The notes beneath the pieces were generated by a model that did no database searches, was not told the DNA's origin, and worked only from the letters and a program-made list of their open reading frames with translations. Of a stretch of DNA of 64,000 bases, positions 54,257-63,024 are shown piece after piece (positions within the stretch are counted from its first letter, which is position 1; the number at the start of each line of letters is the position of its first letter). Origin of the DNA: Eubacterium aggregans (GTDB taxonomy: Bacteria > Bacillota > Clostridia > Eubacteriales > Eubacteriaceae); assembly GCF_900107815.1 (NCBI RefSeq), contig NZ_FNRK01000005.1:1-64000 (forward strand), given 5' to 3'. The position numbers and the translations under genes were made by a program.

Positions 54257-54709
54257 ATGAGAATCTGCATTGATTGTGATGATGCTGCTTTTGATTTCAA
54301 GGATGCTATTTACGCACACCTAAAAGAAGAGGGCTTCGATATTACCGATTTAAAATATTCTGAAACCCATGACTGTGACTATCCTGACATTGCCTTTAAC
54401 CTGGCTGAAAAGATTAGCGACGGATCCTATGACCGTGGTTTTCTGATCTGCGGCACGGGCTTAGGCGTTGCCATGATGGCCAACAAGGTCCCTGGTGTAT
54501 TCGCCGGAACTTGTTCTGACTGCTTTGCTGCTGAACGTCTGGCCAAGAGCAATGACGCCAATGTCCTCACCATGGGTGCACGCTGCATCGGTGTTGAACT
54601 GGGCAAAATGATTGCGGACGCCTGGATGAATAGCGAATTTGCTGGCGGCGGATCCACCCGTAAGGTTGAACGGATGCGTGAGCTGGAAGCGAAATACATG
54701 AAGAAATAG
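54257..54709 (+). CDS. RpiB/LacAB-family isomerase, probably for a tetrose phosphate
   Basis: A 150-residue sugar-phosphate isomerase. The catalytic cysteine C65 and threonine in CGTGLG are intact. Where ribose-5-phosphate isomerase B has a histidine that opens the sugar ring (RQHND, H99 in E. coli), this protein has S98 (AKSNDAN). A four-carbon phosphate such as erythrulose 4-phosphate cannot form the ring, so that histidine would not be needed. D-erythrulose 4-phosphate to D-erythrose 4-phosphate, as done by DerI/EryI proteins, is the favoured reaction. AGGAGG precedes the ATG. The gene is followed by a TIM-like isomerase gene. Confidence 0.88.
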   Translation: MRICIDCDDAAFDFKDAIYAHLKEEGFDITDLKYSETHDCDYPDIAFNLAEKISDGSYDRGFLICGTGLGVAMMANKVPGVFAGTCSDCFAAERLAKSNDANVLTMGARCIGVELGKMIADAWMNSEFAGGGSTRKVERMRELEAKYMKK

Positions 54710-54731
54710 GGCCTTTGCGTCCTGACCATTG

Positions 54732-54768
54732 AGGCCATTTTGGTGCGAGTCTGCACCAAGTGGCCTTT
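54732..54768 (+). terminator. Hairpin between the two isomerase genes
   Basis: AGGCCA and TTGGTGC pair with GCACCAA and TGGCCT around a short loop, with a small internal bulge and T-rich sequence after. It probably reduces read-through into the TIM-like gene. Confidence 0.5.
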
Positions 54769-54813
54769 ATTGCTATTTTATTCCCCAGATTAAGATTAAG
54801 AAAAGGAACCATC

Positions 54814-55599
54814 ATGAATAAATTTTTACTCGGTACCAATTGGAAAATGAATAAAACCACGGCGGAAGGACTGGCCTATACAAAGGGGCTGACCGCCATT
54901 ATTCCCAAGCACCCGGCCTTTGATTTCTTCATCATCCCGCCCTATGTGCAGCTTTGGAAGCAGCGGGAGGCCATTGATCACGCCCATTCCCCCCTGATGC
55001 TAGGTGCCCAGAATGTCCATTATGAGGATGCCGGACAGTTTACGGGTGAAATTTCCCCCGTCCAACTAAAGGAAATCGGCATCAATATTTTGGAAATCGG
55101 CCACTGCGAACGGCGGAAATATTTTAACGAGACGGACTATACCGTCAATCTAAAGACCCTGGCTGCCTTGCGCCATGGCTTTACCCCCCTGGTCTGCATT
55201 GGCGACTCCATGCAGGAAAAGGAATTTGGCGTTTCTGCCGAAACCCTGGCCAAATCCCTTAAAATTGCCCTTCACGGGGTCTCCGCCGAGGATGCCCCCA
55301 AGGTATGGGTTGCCTACGAGCCCTATTGGGCCATTGGTGTCGAGGGGATTCCTGCAGAACCTGAGGTCGTGGCTGAGATTCACACAGCCCTTCGTGGGGT
55401 CCTGGTTGAACTTTATGGCGAACGCATCGGGCACACCATCCCTCTGCTCTTTGGCGGCAGTGTCAATTTAGATAATGCCGTGCCCTATGCCAAATGCCAG
55501 GATGTGGACGGGCTGTTCATTGGCCGCAGTGCCTGGCAAACTGACACCTTTGAAGCCATCATGAATGCCCTGGAGGCCGCTGGCATTTCTGGAAAATAG
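54814..55599 (+). CDS. Triose-phosphate isomerase paralogue (possible erythrulose-phosphate isomerase)
   Basis: A 261-residue TIM-barrel isomerase. The catalytic K11 (NWKMN), H97 and E169 (AYEPYWAIG) are all present, so it should be an active isomerase. Two normally conserved sites differ: GHSERR reads GHCERR (C98), and the phosphate-gripping loop after WAIG is VEGIPA instead of TGKTA. Such paralogues next to DhaK and RpiB-like genes include LerI/EryH of erythritol and threitol catabolism, which act on L-erythrulose phosphate. A plain TpiA is the alternative. The start at 54814 follows AAAAGGAA. Confidence 0.85.
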   Translation: MNKFLLGTNWKMNKTTAEGLAYTKGLTAIIPKHPAFDFFIIPPYVQLWKQREAIDHAHSPLMLGAQNVHYEDAGQFTGEISPVQLKEIGINILEIGHCERRKYFNETDYTVNLKTLAALRHGFTPLVCIGDSMQEKEFGVSAETLAKSLKIALHGVSAEDAPKVWVAYEPYWAIGVEGIPAEPEVVAEIHTALRGVLVELYGERIGHTIPLLFGGSVNLDNAVPYAKCQDVDGLFIGRSAWQTDTFEAIMNALEAAGISGK

Positions 55600-55669
55600 T
55601 CAGCCTGCAATTTCTGAAATCTTTCAATTTTTGTTGAGGTCATTGCCCCATTGATGATATACTGCCATT

Positions 55670-56770
55670 ATGAAACCAATGAAACAGATGACAAAAACTA
55701 AAAAATGGTGGGTTGGTATTCCCATCGTCCTGGGGATTTTCCTCATGGCCATCCTTACGCTGGAGGGGCGGACAATCAGCACCCTTTCCTCCCTCCGGCA
55801 AATTTCAGGAACGTCAAGCGGCGAGGATGCTCTGTACACCATGGATTATACCAGCAGTTATCGCCTTTCCAATATTCTGGAATCTGGAGCCACCGCACCG
55901 GAGGACCTGGCCAGCGCCATTAATCATCAACTTTTTCTCGGCCTCAATACCGCCTTCAGCCTGCCGGCCCTTTCAGCCGGTGGGGCCGCCTTTGATGCCG
56001 AGGCCTCCCCAGATACCCATGTCATGGGGCAGCGGATCGAATCCCTAACCCAGAACTATCTTCTCGCCCGCAATTATAACGGGACGGCTACCAGTGCCCT
56101 GCTCATCCGAAGCACACCCCGGTCCGGCTATGCCTCCCTGGCCATGTCAAGCCTTCCGGGCAACCTTTTAAAGACTGCAAGCTATGCCCGACTCCTTGCC
56201 GCGCCTCTGCTTTCCACAGACGGTGTCAATGATCAGGGCCTCTCCGTTGCGGCCATTCGCCTCAGTGATCCTCCTACCCAAGAAAAAAATGACTTGCTTC
56301 CCATTACCACTACCCTGGCTGTCCGCATGATGCTAGACCAATGCGCCACAGTCCAGGAGGCCGTTGTCCTCCTGGGCAATTACGATATGACCGCACCCGG
56401 GGATCATGGCTACGCCTTTCTGATTGCTGATAAAACCGGGGATTCGACGGTGGTTGAATATCCTAAGAACAAAATGGCCACGGTGAGCAGTACCATTGCC
56501 ACCGATCGTTACCAATCCAAGGGTGCCGTGACCAAGGGTCCCGGGGATCATGCTGCTAAAACCTTCAAGACCATCCAATCGGCCATTGCCGCAACTAAAA
56601 AGACCGTCTCCCAAAAGGAGGCCTTTACTATTCTGAAAAAAACAGCTGTTACCAAGGGGGATGAGGCCACACGATGGTCTGTGGTCTACGACCTGTACAG
56701 CAGCAGCGCCAGTGTTGTTTTTTATCAAAACTGGGACCATCCCTATACGTTGACCCTCACTGAAAATTGA
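55670..56770 (+). CDS. Membrane-anchored C45 / choloylglycine-hydrolase-like protein lacking the usual cysteine
   Basis: A 366-residue protein with an N-terminal hydrophobic anchor (about 13-31) and a linear-amide C-N hydrolase (bile salt hydrolase-like) domain: RNYNGTATSALL, GLSVAAIRLSDPP, AVRMMLDQCATVQEAVVLL and YAFLIADKTGDSTVVEYP match the family order. At the place of the nucleophile, where relatives have GCTTF, it reads GGAAF (104-108). It may be a pseudoenzyme, or my alignment may be off. There is no ribosome site before the ATG; a TATACT hexamer ends seven bases upstream of it, which would give a leaderless message. Confidence 0.65.
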   Translation: MKPMKQMTKTKKWWVGIPIVLGIFLMAILTLEGRTISTLSSLRQISGTSSGEDALYTMDYTSSYRLSNILESGATAPEDLASAINHQLFLGLNTAFSLPALSAGGAAFDAEASPDTHVMGQRIESLTQNYLLARNYNGTATSALLIRSTPRSGYASLAMSSLPGNLLKTASYARLLAAPLLSTDGVNDQGLSVAAIRLSDPPTQEKNDLLPITTTLAVRMMLDQCATVQEAVVLLGNYDMTAPGDHGYAFLIADKTGDSTVVEYPKNKMATVSSTIATDRYQSKGAVTKGPGDHAAKTFKTIQSAIAATKKTVSQKEAFTILKKTAVTKGDEATRWSVVYDLYSSSASVVFYQNWDHPYTLTLTEN

Positions 56771-56799
56771 CAAAACCTGAAAACTGGAGGAACCCGAAC

Positions 56800-57750
56800 G
56801 TGTCACAAAATAGAATGACTGATTATCGTAATGCCCATCATTGGATGGAAATTCCTCGAACCATCGACCATCCGGTGGATATTTTCTATCTCTATCCCAC
56901 CGCTTATTTTAAAACCGGCCGTGCCCCCCTCATCTGTGATGTGGACCACCCCGCCATGCGGGTCCGGGCCACGGAGCACCTTGCCTACAAAGGCTCAGCT
57001 TTTCAGACCGTTGGTAATTATTTCGTTCCCTTTTACCGCCAGGCTTGTATTGAATGTCTGCTGAGTGACGATCAAACCATTTTTGGGGAGTTCATCGATA
57101 AAACCTGCACCGATATCCAAAATGCCTTTACTTATTATATGGAAAACTTAAATGGCGGCCGCCCCTTTATTTTAGCCGGTCATTCCCAGGGGGCACTTTT
57201 AGGGGGAATGCTGCTGTCCACGGCCTTTCGGCAGCATCCGGAGTATCTGGATCAAATGGTGGCGGCTTATATTATCGGCTTTGGCATCACCCCAGAATAT
57301 CTCACGGCTAATCCCCACCTCCATTTTGCCCAAGGAGCCCGGGATACAGGTGTCATTATCTCCTACAATACCGAAGCCCCGGGTGTCACCGGACAGAACA
57401 TCACCCTCCCAAAGGGCTCCATTGCCATTAACCCCATTACCTGGTCCCGGAGCACAGACTATGCGCCTGCCTGCCTCAGCCAGGGCTCCCACCTGGTCCT
57501 TCGGGATAGTACCGGTCGGCTTCTCTCCGTAACGGACCGCCCCCATTACGCTGATGCCCAAATCGATCCCGACCGGGGGGTGGTCCTTTGTACCACCGCG
57601 GATGTGGCTGATTTTCGTATTGTTGGTGCGGAGCATTTCTTTCCCGAGGGGGTTCTCCACAATGGCGATTATTCCCTATACTACTATGATCTGCGTAAAA
57701 ATGCCCAGGACCGGGTGACGGCCTGGTTTGAGAAAGGAGGGTTAGGATGA
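56800..57750 (+). CDS. DUF3089 family alpha/beta-hydrolase
   Basis: A 316-residue protein of the DUF3089 family, which has an alpha/beta-hydrolase fold. The nucleophile elbow GHSQGALLGG is at about residues 131-140. VDIFYLYPTAYFKTG near the N-terminus is typical. There is no signal peptide, so it is probably cytosolic. The GTG start at 56800 is chosen for GGAGG nine bases upstream; an in-frame ATG at 56815 is the alternative. Its stop overlaps the next gene by four bases (ATGA), so it is co-expressed with the GntR regulator. The ester or amide it cleaves is unknown. Confidence 0.8.
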   Translation: MSQNRMTDYRNAHHWMEIPRTIDHPVDIFYLYPTAYFKTGRAPLICDVDHPAMRVRATEHLAYKGSAFQTVGNYFVPFYRQACIECLLSDDQTIFGEFIDKTCTDIQNAFTYYMENLNGGRPFILAGHSQGALLGGMLLSTAFRQHPEYLDQMVAAYIIGFGITPEYLTANPHLHFAQGARDTGVIISYNTEAPGVTGQNITLPKGSIAINPITWSRSTDYAPACLSQGSHLVLRDSTGRLLSVTDRPHYADAQIDPDRGVVLCTTADVADFRIVGAEHFFPEGVLHNGDYSLYYYDLRKNAQDRVTAWFEKGGLG

Positions 57751-58451
57751 GCATCCCAGAGCATTTGAAAATTATTGAGACCCTGAAAAGCATGATTCGC
57801 TCCCAGGAACTGCAGGCGGGATCTATCCTGCCATCTGAAAGCTATCTCTGTCAGCATTTCCATCTTGATCCCAAAAGCCTCCACCAAGGGCTCCTGACCC
57901 TAATTGATGAAGGCTATATCTACAATATCCCCGGGAAAGGGTATTTTGTTCATGAGCCACGCATTGATGTCTATGAGCTGGTGTTTAATGAAATGAATTT
58001 AAATGGTCTCAACGATACCGATTCCCAGATCATTGGCGTGGATATTATCCGATCAACACCCGATATTCAGACCCATTTAAAAACACCAGACGAGCAACGT
58101 GTCATTAAAATCCAGCGGCTATTAAGACAAGAAGGGTCCCCCATCGCTTTAGATGTTAAATATATTCCCTATCATCGGGGTCTCCCCATTATCGAACAGG
58201 AAATCCGCTACGCCACCTTCCCCAAAATGGTGGCCATTCACGGCTCACTTTCTGCCATTAAGCGTAAATTATCCATTCGTGCCATTCCCGCCAACACCTC
58301 AATCCTCAAACATCTTAACTTGCCCATGGGCATGCCGATTCTCTCTGTAGAGCAGACCCTCATGGATGAATCCGACAAGGTGATTGGCTGGGGAACGGTC
58401 TACATGGCAGGGCATGAAGCACATCTGGATGCCGTCTCCAGCTTTAAATAA
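57747..58451 (+). CDS. GntR/HutC-family regulator with UTRA domain
   Basis: A 234-residue regulator: N-terminal winged helix (AGSILPSESYLCQHFHLDPKSLHQGLLTLIDEGYIYNIPGKGYFV) and C-terminal UTRA ligand domain ending with VIGWGTVYMAGHEAHLD. It overlaps the DUF3089 gene by four bases, so it probably controls that small operon. It resembles the regulators at 63025 and 63720 in architecture and may sense a related compound. Confidence 0.88.
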   Translation: MSIPEHLKIIETLKSMIRSQELQAGSILPSESYLCQHFHLDPKSLHQGLLTLIDEGYIYNIPGKGYFVHEPRIDVYELVFNEMNLNGLNDTDSQIIGVDIIRSTPDIQTHLKTPDEQRVIKIQRLLRQEGSPIALDVKYIPYHRGLPIIEQEIRYATFPKMVAIHGSLSAIKRKLSIRAIPANTSILKHLNLPMGMPILSVEQTLMDESDKVIGWGTVYMAGHEAHLDAVSSFK

Positions 58452-58477
58452 AGGCGACACCAGTGCTCCCTTTCCCC

Positions 58478-60013
58478 TCACTTTTTAGAGGGCGTCTCCC
58501 GGTGTTCCTTAAGCCAGCGGTATAACAATATCGTCATTGCAATCACTAGAATGGCCGAGGGGAGACCCACGACGATGACAAATGTCTGAAGAGCCTGAAT
58601 CCCCCCGCCGAGTTTCAGCACTGCCACCCCCAGAACCGCAATGGCAATAGACCAGGAAAGCCGATTCCATCGGGCGGGTTGGCTATTATCCGTCATTTCC
58701 CGGGAGGCAATGCACCCCATGGTAAAGGCACAGGAATCGACACAGGTGGCCAGAAACACAAAATACAGTAAGATAACCCCGATCATAATGAGGTTCTTAA
58801 AGGGTAATTGATCTAACATGGCTAAAACGGCGTAGTCACTTCCCTGTTCCATATTTATTTTTGCTAAATCGACAACGCCAGAATGCTGTAATTTCAGGGC
58901 ATAGTTTCCCAAAACACAAAAAATGGTCATTGTGCCTGCTGAACCAGCTCCCATAATTCCAAAAATCAATTCACGGATTGTCCGACCTTTTGACACCCTG
59001 GCGATGAAAATCGCCATGAAGGGAACAGAGGCGACCCACCAACTCCAATAGAAAACCGTCCAATCCTGGGCAAAGGTCCCCCCTCCAAAAACATCGCTGT
59101 AGCTATTCATGCGAATAAAATGAGTCGCCAGCGTCCCAAATTCCTCCACGGATGCCGATAAAATGTAGCGCGGACCCCCCGCCAAAAAAATCAGCAGAAT
59201 CACTGCTATGAGCAAATACATATTAATATCGCTGAGAATCTTTATTCCCTTATCCAATCCACGGTACACGCTGATTGAGAAAATAAACATCCAGATCATC
59301 AGGACCAGCATTTGGAGCTCGGTGGTATTGGGCAATCCGGTCAGTTTACAAATTAATACCGTCAATAGAGGAACCCCTAATCCCAGTGCTGGCGCAAAAG
59401 TACAAAATGTCGCAAAAATGGTTGCAATATCAATGCCCTTCCCCACTGCCCCGAAGGCCGCCCGTTCACCAATGAGCTCCGACATTACCCCGGAAATCTT
59501 AAGATTTTTTCGGCGCAGCACCAGAAAATAATACGAAACCACCAGTCCCGAAAGGGCATAAAAGGACCAGGCAACCGGTCCCCAATGAAATAATCCATAG
59601 GGGATGGCAATATTAAAGGCCTCCAGGGAATAGGGCGCGTACCCAAAGGGTGGGGATGCTATGTAGTTGAGGGGCTCACAGACCGACCATAGGATTGCAG
59701 ATGATCCAATGGCTGAAAAGAAAATCATCGATAGCCAGCTATAGAAGCTATAGGCCGGTTTTTCCCCATCTCCACCAAGGCGAATATGTCCAAAACGGCT
59801 GCCCCCTACAAAGACACAGATGACAAATACCCCCAACCCAAAAATCAAGAAAAACCAATCAAATTTTTTAATAACGAAATTTCTGAGAATGGACGATACG
59901 CCAAGCGCTTCATCAGGAAACACGAGACAAGCCACGGATACCAGCACCATCAGTAACAGAGCACCTACAAAAATTGTCTTGTCAATGGGGATTTTGTTCT
60001 TTTTTGAATCCAT
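58478..60013 (-). CDS. BCCT-family betaine/carnitine-type transporter
   Basis: A 511-residue carrier of the betaine-choline-carnitine transporter family with about twelve hydrophobic segments. The family tryptophan region FAQDWTVFYWSWWVASVPFM followed by ARVSKGRTIREL is intact, and WSVCEPLNYI lies in an earlier segment. The start at 60013 (MDSKKNK) follows GGAAGG; a longer frame is unsupported. It is the last gene of an operon behind an MttB-type methyltransferase, so the substrate is probably a quaternary amine taken up for demethylation rather than for osmotic protection. Confidence 0.9.
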   Translation of the reverse strand: MDSKKNKIPIDKTIFVGALLLMVLVSVACLVFPDEALGVSSILRNFVIKKFDWFFLIFGLGVFVICVFVGGSRFGHIRLGGDGEKPAYSFYSWLSMIFFSAIGSSAILWSVCEPLNYIASPPFGYAPYSLEAFNIAIPYGLFHWGPVAWSFYALSGLVVSYYFLVLRRKNLKISGVMSELIGERAAFGAVGKGIDIATIFATFCTFAPALGLGVPLLTVLICKLTGLPNTTELQMLVLMIWMFIFSISVYRGLDKGIKILSDINMYLLIAVILLIFLAGGPRYILSASVEEFGTLATHFIRMNSYSDVFGGGTFAQDWTVFYWSWWVASVPFMAIFIARVSKGRTIRELIFGIMGAGSAGTMTIFCVLGNYALKLQHSGVVDLAKINMEQGSDYAVLAMLDQLPFKNLIMIGVILLYFVFLATCVDSCAFTMGCIASREMTDNSQPARWNRLSWSIAIAVLGVAVLKLGGGIQALQTFVIVVGLPSAILVIAMTILLYRWLKEHRETPSKK

Positions 60014-60085
60014 ATCCATCCTTCCATCCTTTAATTCATAACGTAAAGACGGGCGTGCGCACCGCCCACCCGTCTTCATTTTCCT

Positions 60086-61492
60086 TTATTTGATTAAATA
60101 TTTCTCAATTACCTTCATTTGTTCTGGTGTTTTTTCAGGTTCCACATAAGATGCCAGCCGTTCTGCAACCTTGGCTGACGCCTTCTCTTTAACGGATTTC
60201 TTATCCTCCGTCTGCCATGTATTGTAATCCACTTTGACAAAAAGATCCGGGACATAGTGCTCTTTTCGATATTCCTTTGGGGTTCTCCCTGCCATAAAGT
60301 TTCCCCTTGGCCCGACCTTACTGATTTCCTTAGTATAATCCTTCTCATAGTCAATGGCAATGCCTTCACCCATTCGTTTGAGCATTTTAATGAGCTGTTC
60401 ATCCGCCACATATTTTTCCAGAGAACTCACATTAAAGCCACTGAGCATCCCACAGCTAAAGAAAATTAAATCGGTATCGCTGAGGAAGCCGCTCATAAGA
60501 TTCAGGGTTGATTCAACCCCAGCCTGATAATCCACATCGATGGCATCCGTTAAGGCCCCCGATGTTCGGAATGGCATTTTATAGTATTTTGCCATTGCCG
60601 CACTTGCTAAAGAAATAAGTGCGGTTTCTGTATTGCCCAAAGCCATGGAAACCGCCCTTAAATTCGTAGAGGTTGACGTATTCCCATAAAAGACTGGTAA
60701 CCCCGGGCGAATCAACTGAATCAAAACCGTTACCGCCAGTAACTCTGCATTATTCTGTATAATAGTTCCAAGAACAGATGCCGGGCTGGTAAGCACTGGC
60801 AATGAGCAGGTGGCCAGCTGCATGGGCTGATTTAATTCACAATAAGCAAATAGCGCATCCAAGCTATCTTTAACCCAGGCCAACGGGGAAATGGGACTAA
60901 TACATCCCACTGCAACATAGCGGTCCTGTACTCCTGTAAAATTTTGAATCATTTGGACCACATTGGTTGCCACTGTCCCAGAATCATGGAGCTTCGTCGC
61001 CAGTGCTGTTAATGAAATTGGCAGTGTCGTATAATTTAATAATGTCGCCGCCATGTTGTAAGAACGTTCTTCCCGGGGTACATCATAGGTATCACACAGC
61101 AGTAAATGGGTCATGTCAATACAATCACTGGTTTGCACCAGCTTACAGATATCGATATAATCGTGCATCTCAGCAAAGCGGAACTTCCCATCCTCCATGA
61201 CATAGGGCGGACTACCCGCCGTTGCCATCGTCCGGCTGCCATCACCCATATGGTAAAGGGTCCTGTCGGGTCTCAGAATATCAAAGGCTGCACTGACTGT
61301 CGATAGCCCTTTATTGATCAATTCATCTGTGAAATGGACGGTATAGCCATCCACCGTCGCCCCATTCTGTTTAAAAATCTCAATGGCCCGGTCATCCTCA
61401 AACACACACCCGGTTTCCTTTAAAAGCTTCACTGATTGTTCATGGATGAAATCAACATCCTTGGCCTTTAAAAAAAGTTTTTCCAATTCCAT
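60086..61492 (-). CDS. MttB-superfamily methyltransferase without pyrrolysine
   Basis: A 468-residue protein of the trimethylamine methyltransferase superfamily (barrel fold; GSPPYVMEDGKFRFAEMHDYIDICKLVQ, GCISPISPLAWVKDSLDALF, YGNTSTSTNLRAVSMALGN). The frame has no internal TAG, so it lacks the pyrrolysine of true MttB. Non-pyrrolysine members demethylate quaternary amines such as glycine betaine (MtgB), proline betaine (MtpB) or carnitine (MtcB), passing the methyl group to a corrinoid protein. No corrinoid protein gene is adjacent. It lies between an MFS and a BCCT carrier gene. GGAGGAG precedes the ATG. Confidence 0.9.
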   Translation of the reverse strand: MELEKLFLKAKDVDFIHEQSVKLLKETGCVFEDDRAIEIFKQNGATVDGYTVHFTDELINKGLSTVSAAFDILRPDRTLYHMGDGSRTMATAGSPPYVMEDGKFRFAEMHDYIDICKLVQTSDCIDMTHLLLCDTYDVPREERSYNMAATLLNYTTLPISLTALATKLHDSGTVATNVVQMIQNFTGVQDRYVAVGCISPISPLAWVKDSLDALFAYCELNQPMQLATCSLPVLTSPASVLGTIIQNNAELLAVTVLIQLIRPGLPVFYGNTSTSTNLRAVSMALGNTETALISLASAAMAKYYKMPFRTSGALTDAIDVDYQAGVESTLNLMSGFLSDTDLIFFSCGMLSGFNVSSLEKYVADEQLIKMLKRMGEGIAIDYEKDYTKEISKVGPRGNFMAGRTPKEYRKEHYVPDLFVKVDYNTWQTEDKKSVKEKASAKVAERLASYVEPEKTPEQMKVIEKYLIK

Positions 61493-61528
61493 ATTATCTC
61501 TCCTCCGATTCTTATATCCTATTGACTA

Positions 61529-62818
61529 TTAAGCCTGAATTTCTTCCACATCTGTTTGAAGGGATGCCCGGATTTTTTTGTTGTAAAGAAGTACCAGCAA
61601 GGCACACCCCATGGATAGGATTGCACTAATGCCCAGGGCAATAAATATATACGTGTACGCTTGATTCCCATAGGTGTCAAGCCATTTTCCAGCAATTGGC
61701 GAAACAAACATATCCGGTAAAAATCCAATTAATGATAAAATACCTGAAGCCGACCCAAAGATGGCTGCGGGAACTTTCGTCTCTGTAAAAAGAGAAGATT
61801 CTACCCCATAGGCCCCACTCATAAAGAAGGAAAGAAGCATAATCAGGATAATCGCAGGAATCATGAATCCAGCCATTTGGGGTGCCAGTACAATGACAAA
61901 CAGGCAAATTGCCGTAATCGCCATGCACAATACAATGGTCTTTGCCGGCGATTTAATCTTCGTTGCCAAAGCACCGATAACGGGCGAAGAAAAGAGGGAC
62001 GTTCCGTACATCCTGATATTCCCCATCAACGCAGCCATGGTGACACTGGCGCCAAATACCGCTTGAACATAAGGCACCGTATAGCTTAAGGATGTATAAA
62101 CCGTGTAGGTAAAGAACATACATAACGTCGTCAGCCATACCCCCGGATGCTTTACAGCGGCTACCAGCTCAGATAAATCAAATGTCTTCTTTTTCTTAAT
62201 AATTTCATCCTTAAATTTAGGGATGAGCAGAAACGATGCAATGGCAAAAGCGATATTCAGACCAGCATAAAACATCAAAACCATATTGAAGCCGGAAGCT
62301 GGATCACTAAAGCAGTTGAAAATCCACATCGAAATGAAATTCACAACCAATCCCAACACACCAACGATACCATAACTGATGCCAATATTTCTGGAATAAG
62401 TATTATCGGTACTGACTAAGCGAATCCCCTTATACCGGACCCCCCAATAAATGAAGGTTGTACAAATTCCCATAAGTAGGAAAATGACCTTCAATGTTTC
62501 ATAGCTTGGCAATGTCGCATACCAAAATGTCAAAATAGCAGAAAGTCCAAACCCGGCTGTCGCCAAATACTTGATTCGTATTTTATCTGCTAAAATTCCC
62601 CCAGGAAGATATGAAATCATGGCCGTTGTCCCATAAAGCCCATAGAGCACCCCCAACTGTTCATTATTTAGGGCAAGACTCTGTAAAACCGGCTCATAAA
62701 ACACATATCGGACTAAAAAAGTCAGAAATACCACCACTGCACCAGAACTAATAATCCCAATCACCGCGTCTCGGGTGAAACCACTGATACTTTCATTGGT
62801 TACTTCATTTTTATTCAT
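61529..62818 (-). CDS. MFS transporter of the MttB operon
   Basis: A 429-residue carrier with about twelve hydrophobic segments and the MFS loop GGILADKIRIKYL between segments 2 and 3. It is the first gene of the operon with the MttB-type methyltransferase and the BCCT carrier. With two carriers in one operon, one may import the amine and the other export a demethylated product or import a second substrate. AGAGA lies before the ATG, a modest ribosome site. Confidence 0.87.
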   Translation of the reverse strand: MNKNEVTNESISGFTRDAVIGIISSGAVVVFLTFLVRYVFYEPVLQSLALNNEQLGVLYGLYGTTAMISYLPGGILADKIRIKYLATAGFGLSAILTFWYATLPSYETLKVIFLLMGICTTFIYWGVRYKGIRLVSTDNTYSRNIGISYGIVGVLGLVVNFISMWIFNCFSDPASGFNMVLMFYAGLNIAFAIASFLLIPKFKDEIIKKKKTFDLSELVAAVKHPGVWLTTLCMFFTYTVYTSLSYTVPYVQAVFGASVTMAALMGNIRMYGTSLFSSPVIGALATKIKSPAKTIVLCMAITAICLFVIVLAPQMAGFMIPAIILIMLLSFFMSGAYGVESSLFTETKVPAAIFGSASGILSLIGFLPDMFVSPIAGKWLDTYGNQAYTYIFIALGISAILSMGCALLVLLYNKKIRASLQTDVEEIQA

Positions 62819-63024
62819 TTTTTCTCTCCATAGAAATTGACAATACTTTGATCCGGATCATTTGTCATATTCAAGTATATAACAACTATAGCATGTGTAA
62901 CCGTTTCTATCAAGTGAATAACCTATTTTTATATATAACAGAATATATATATGTATATACCAATCATGGCTTACCCTTTTTTCCCTACACCTAAAAAAGA
63001 TGCCCATGGGACACCTTTTAATCA
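62819..63024. promoter_or_regulatory. Control region of the MFS-MttB-BCCT operon
   Basis: 206 bases between the MFS gene and the UTRA regulator gene. It contains the perfect 12-base palindrome TGATCCGGATCA (62849-62860), about 30 bases before the MFS start codon and a good operator candidate for one of the two GntR proteins. An AT-only stretch lies around 62930-62960. Confidence 0.5.

Noticed and set aside
54732-54768. A riboswitch between the two isomerase genes
   Set aside because: Only one simple imperfect hairpin is present, with no conserved aptamer-like core; it is better read as a weak terminator.
60086-61492. Pyrrolysine-containing trimethylamine methyltransferase
   Set aside because: The frame has no in-frame TAG codon, so it is a non-pyrrolysine member of the superfamily.
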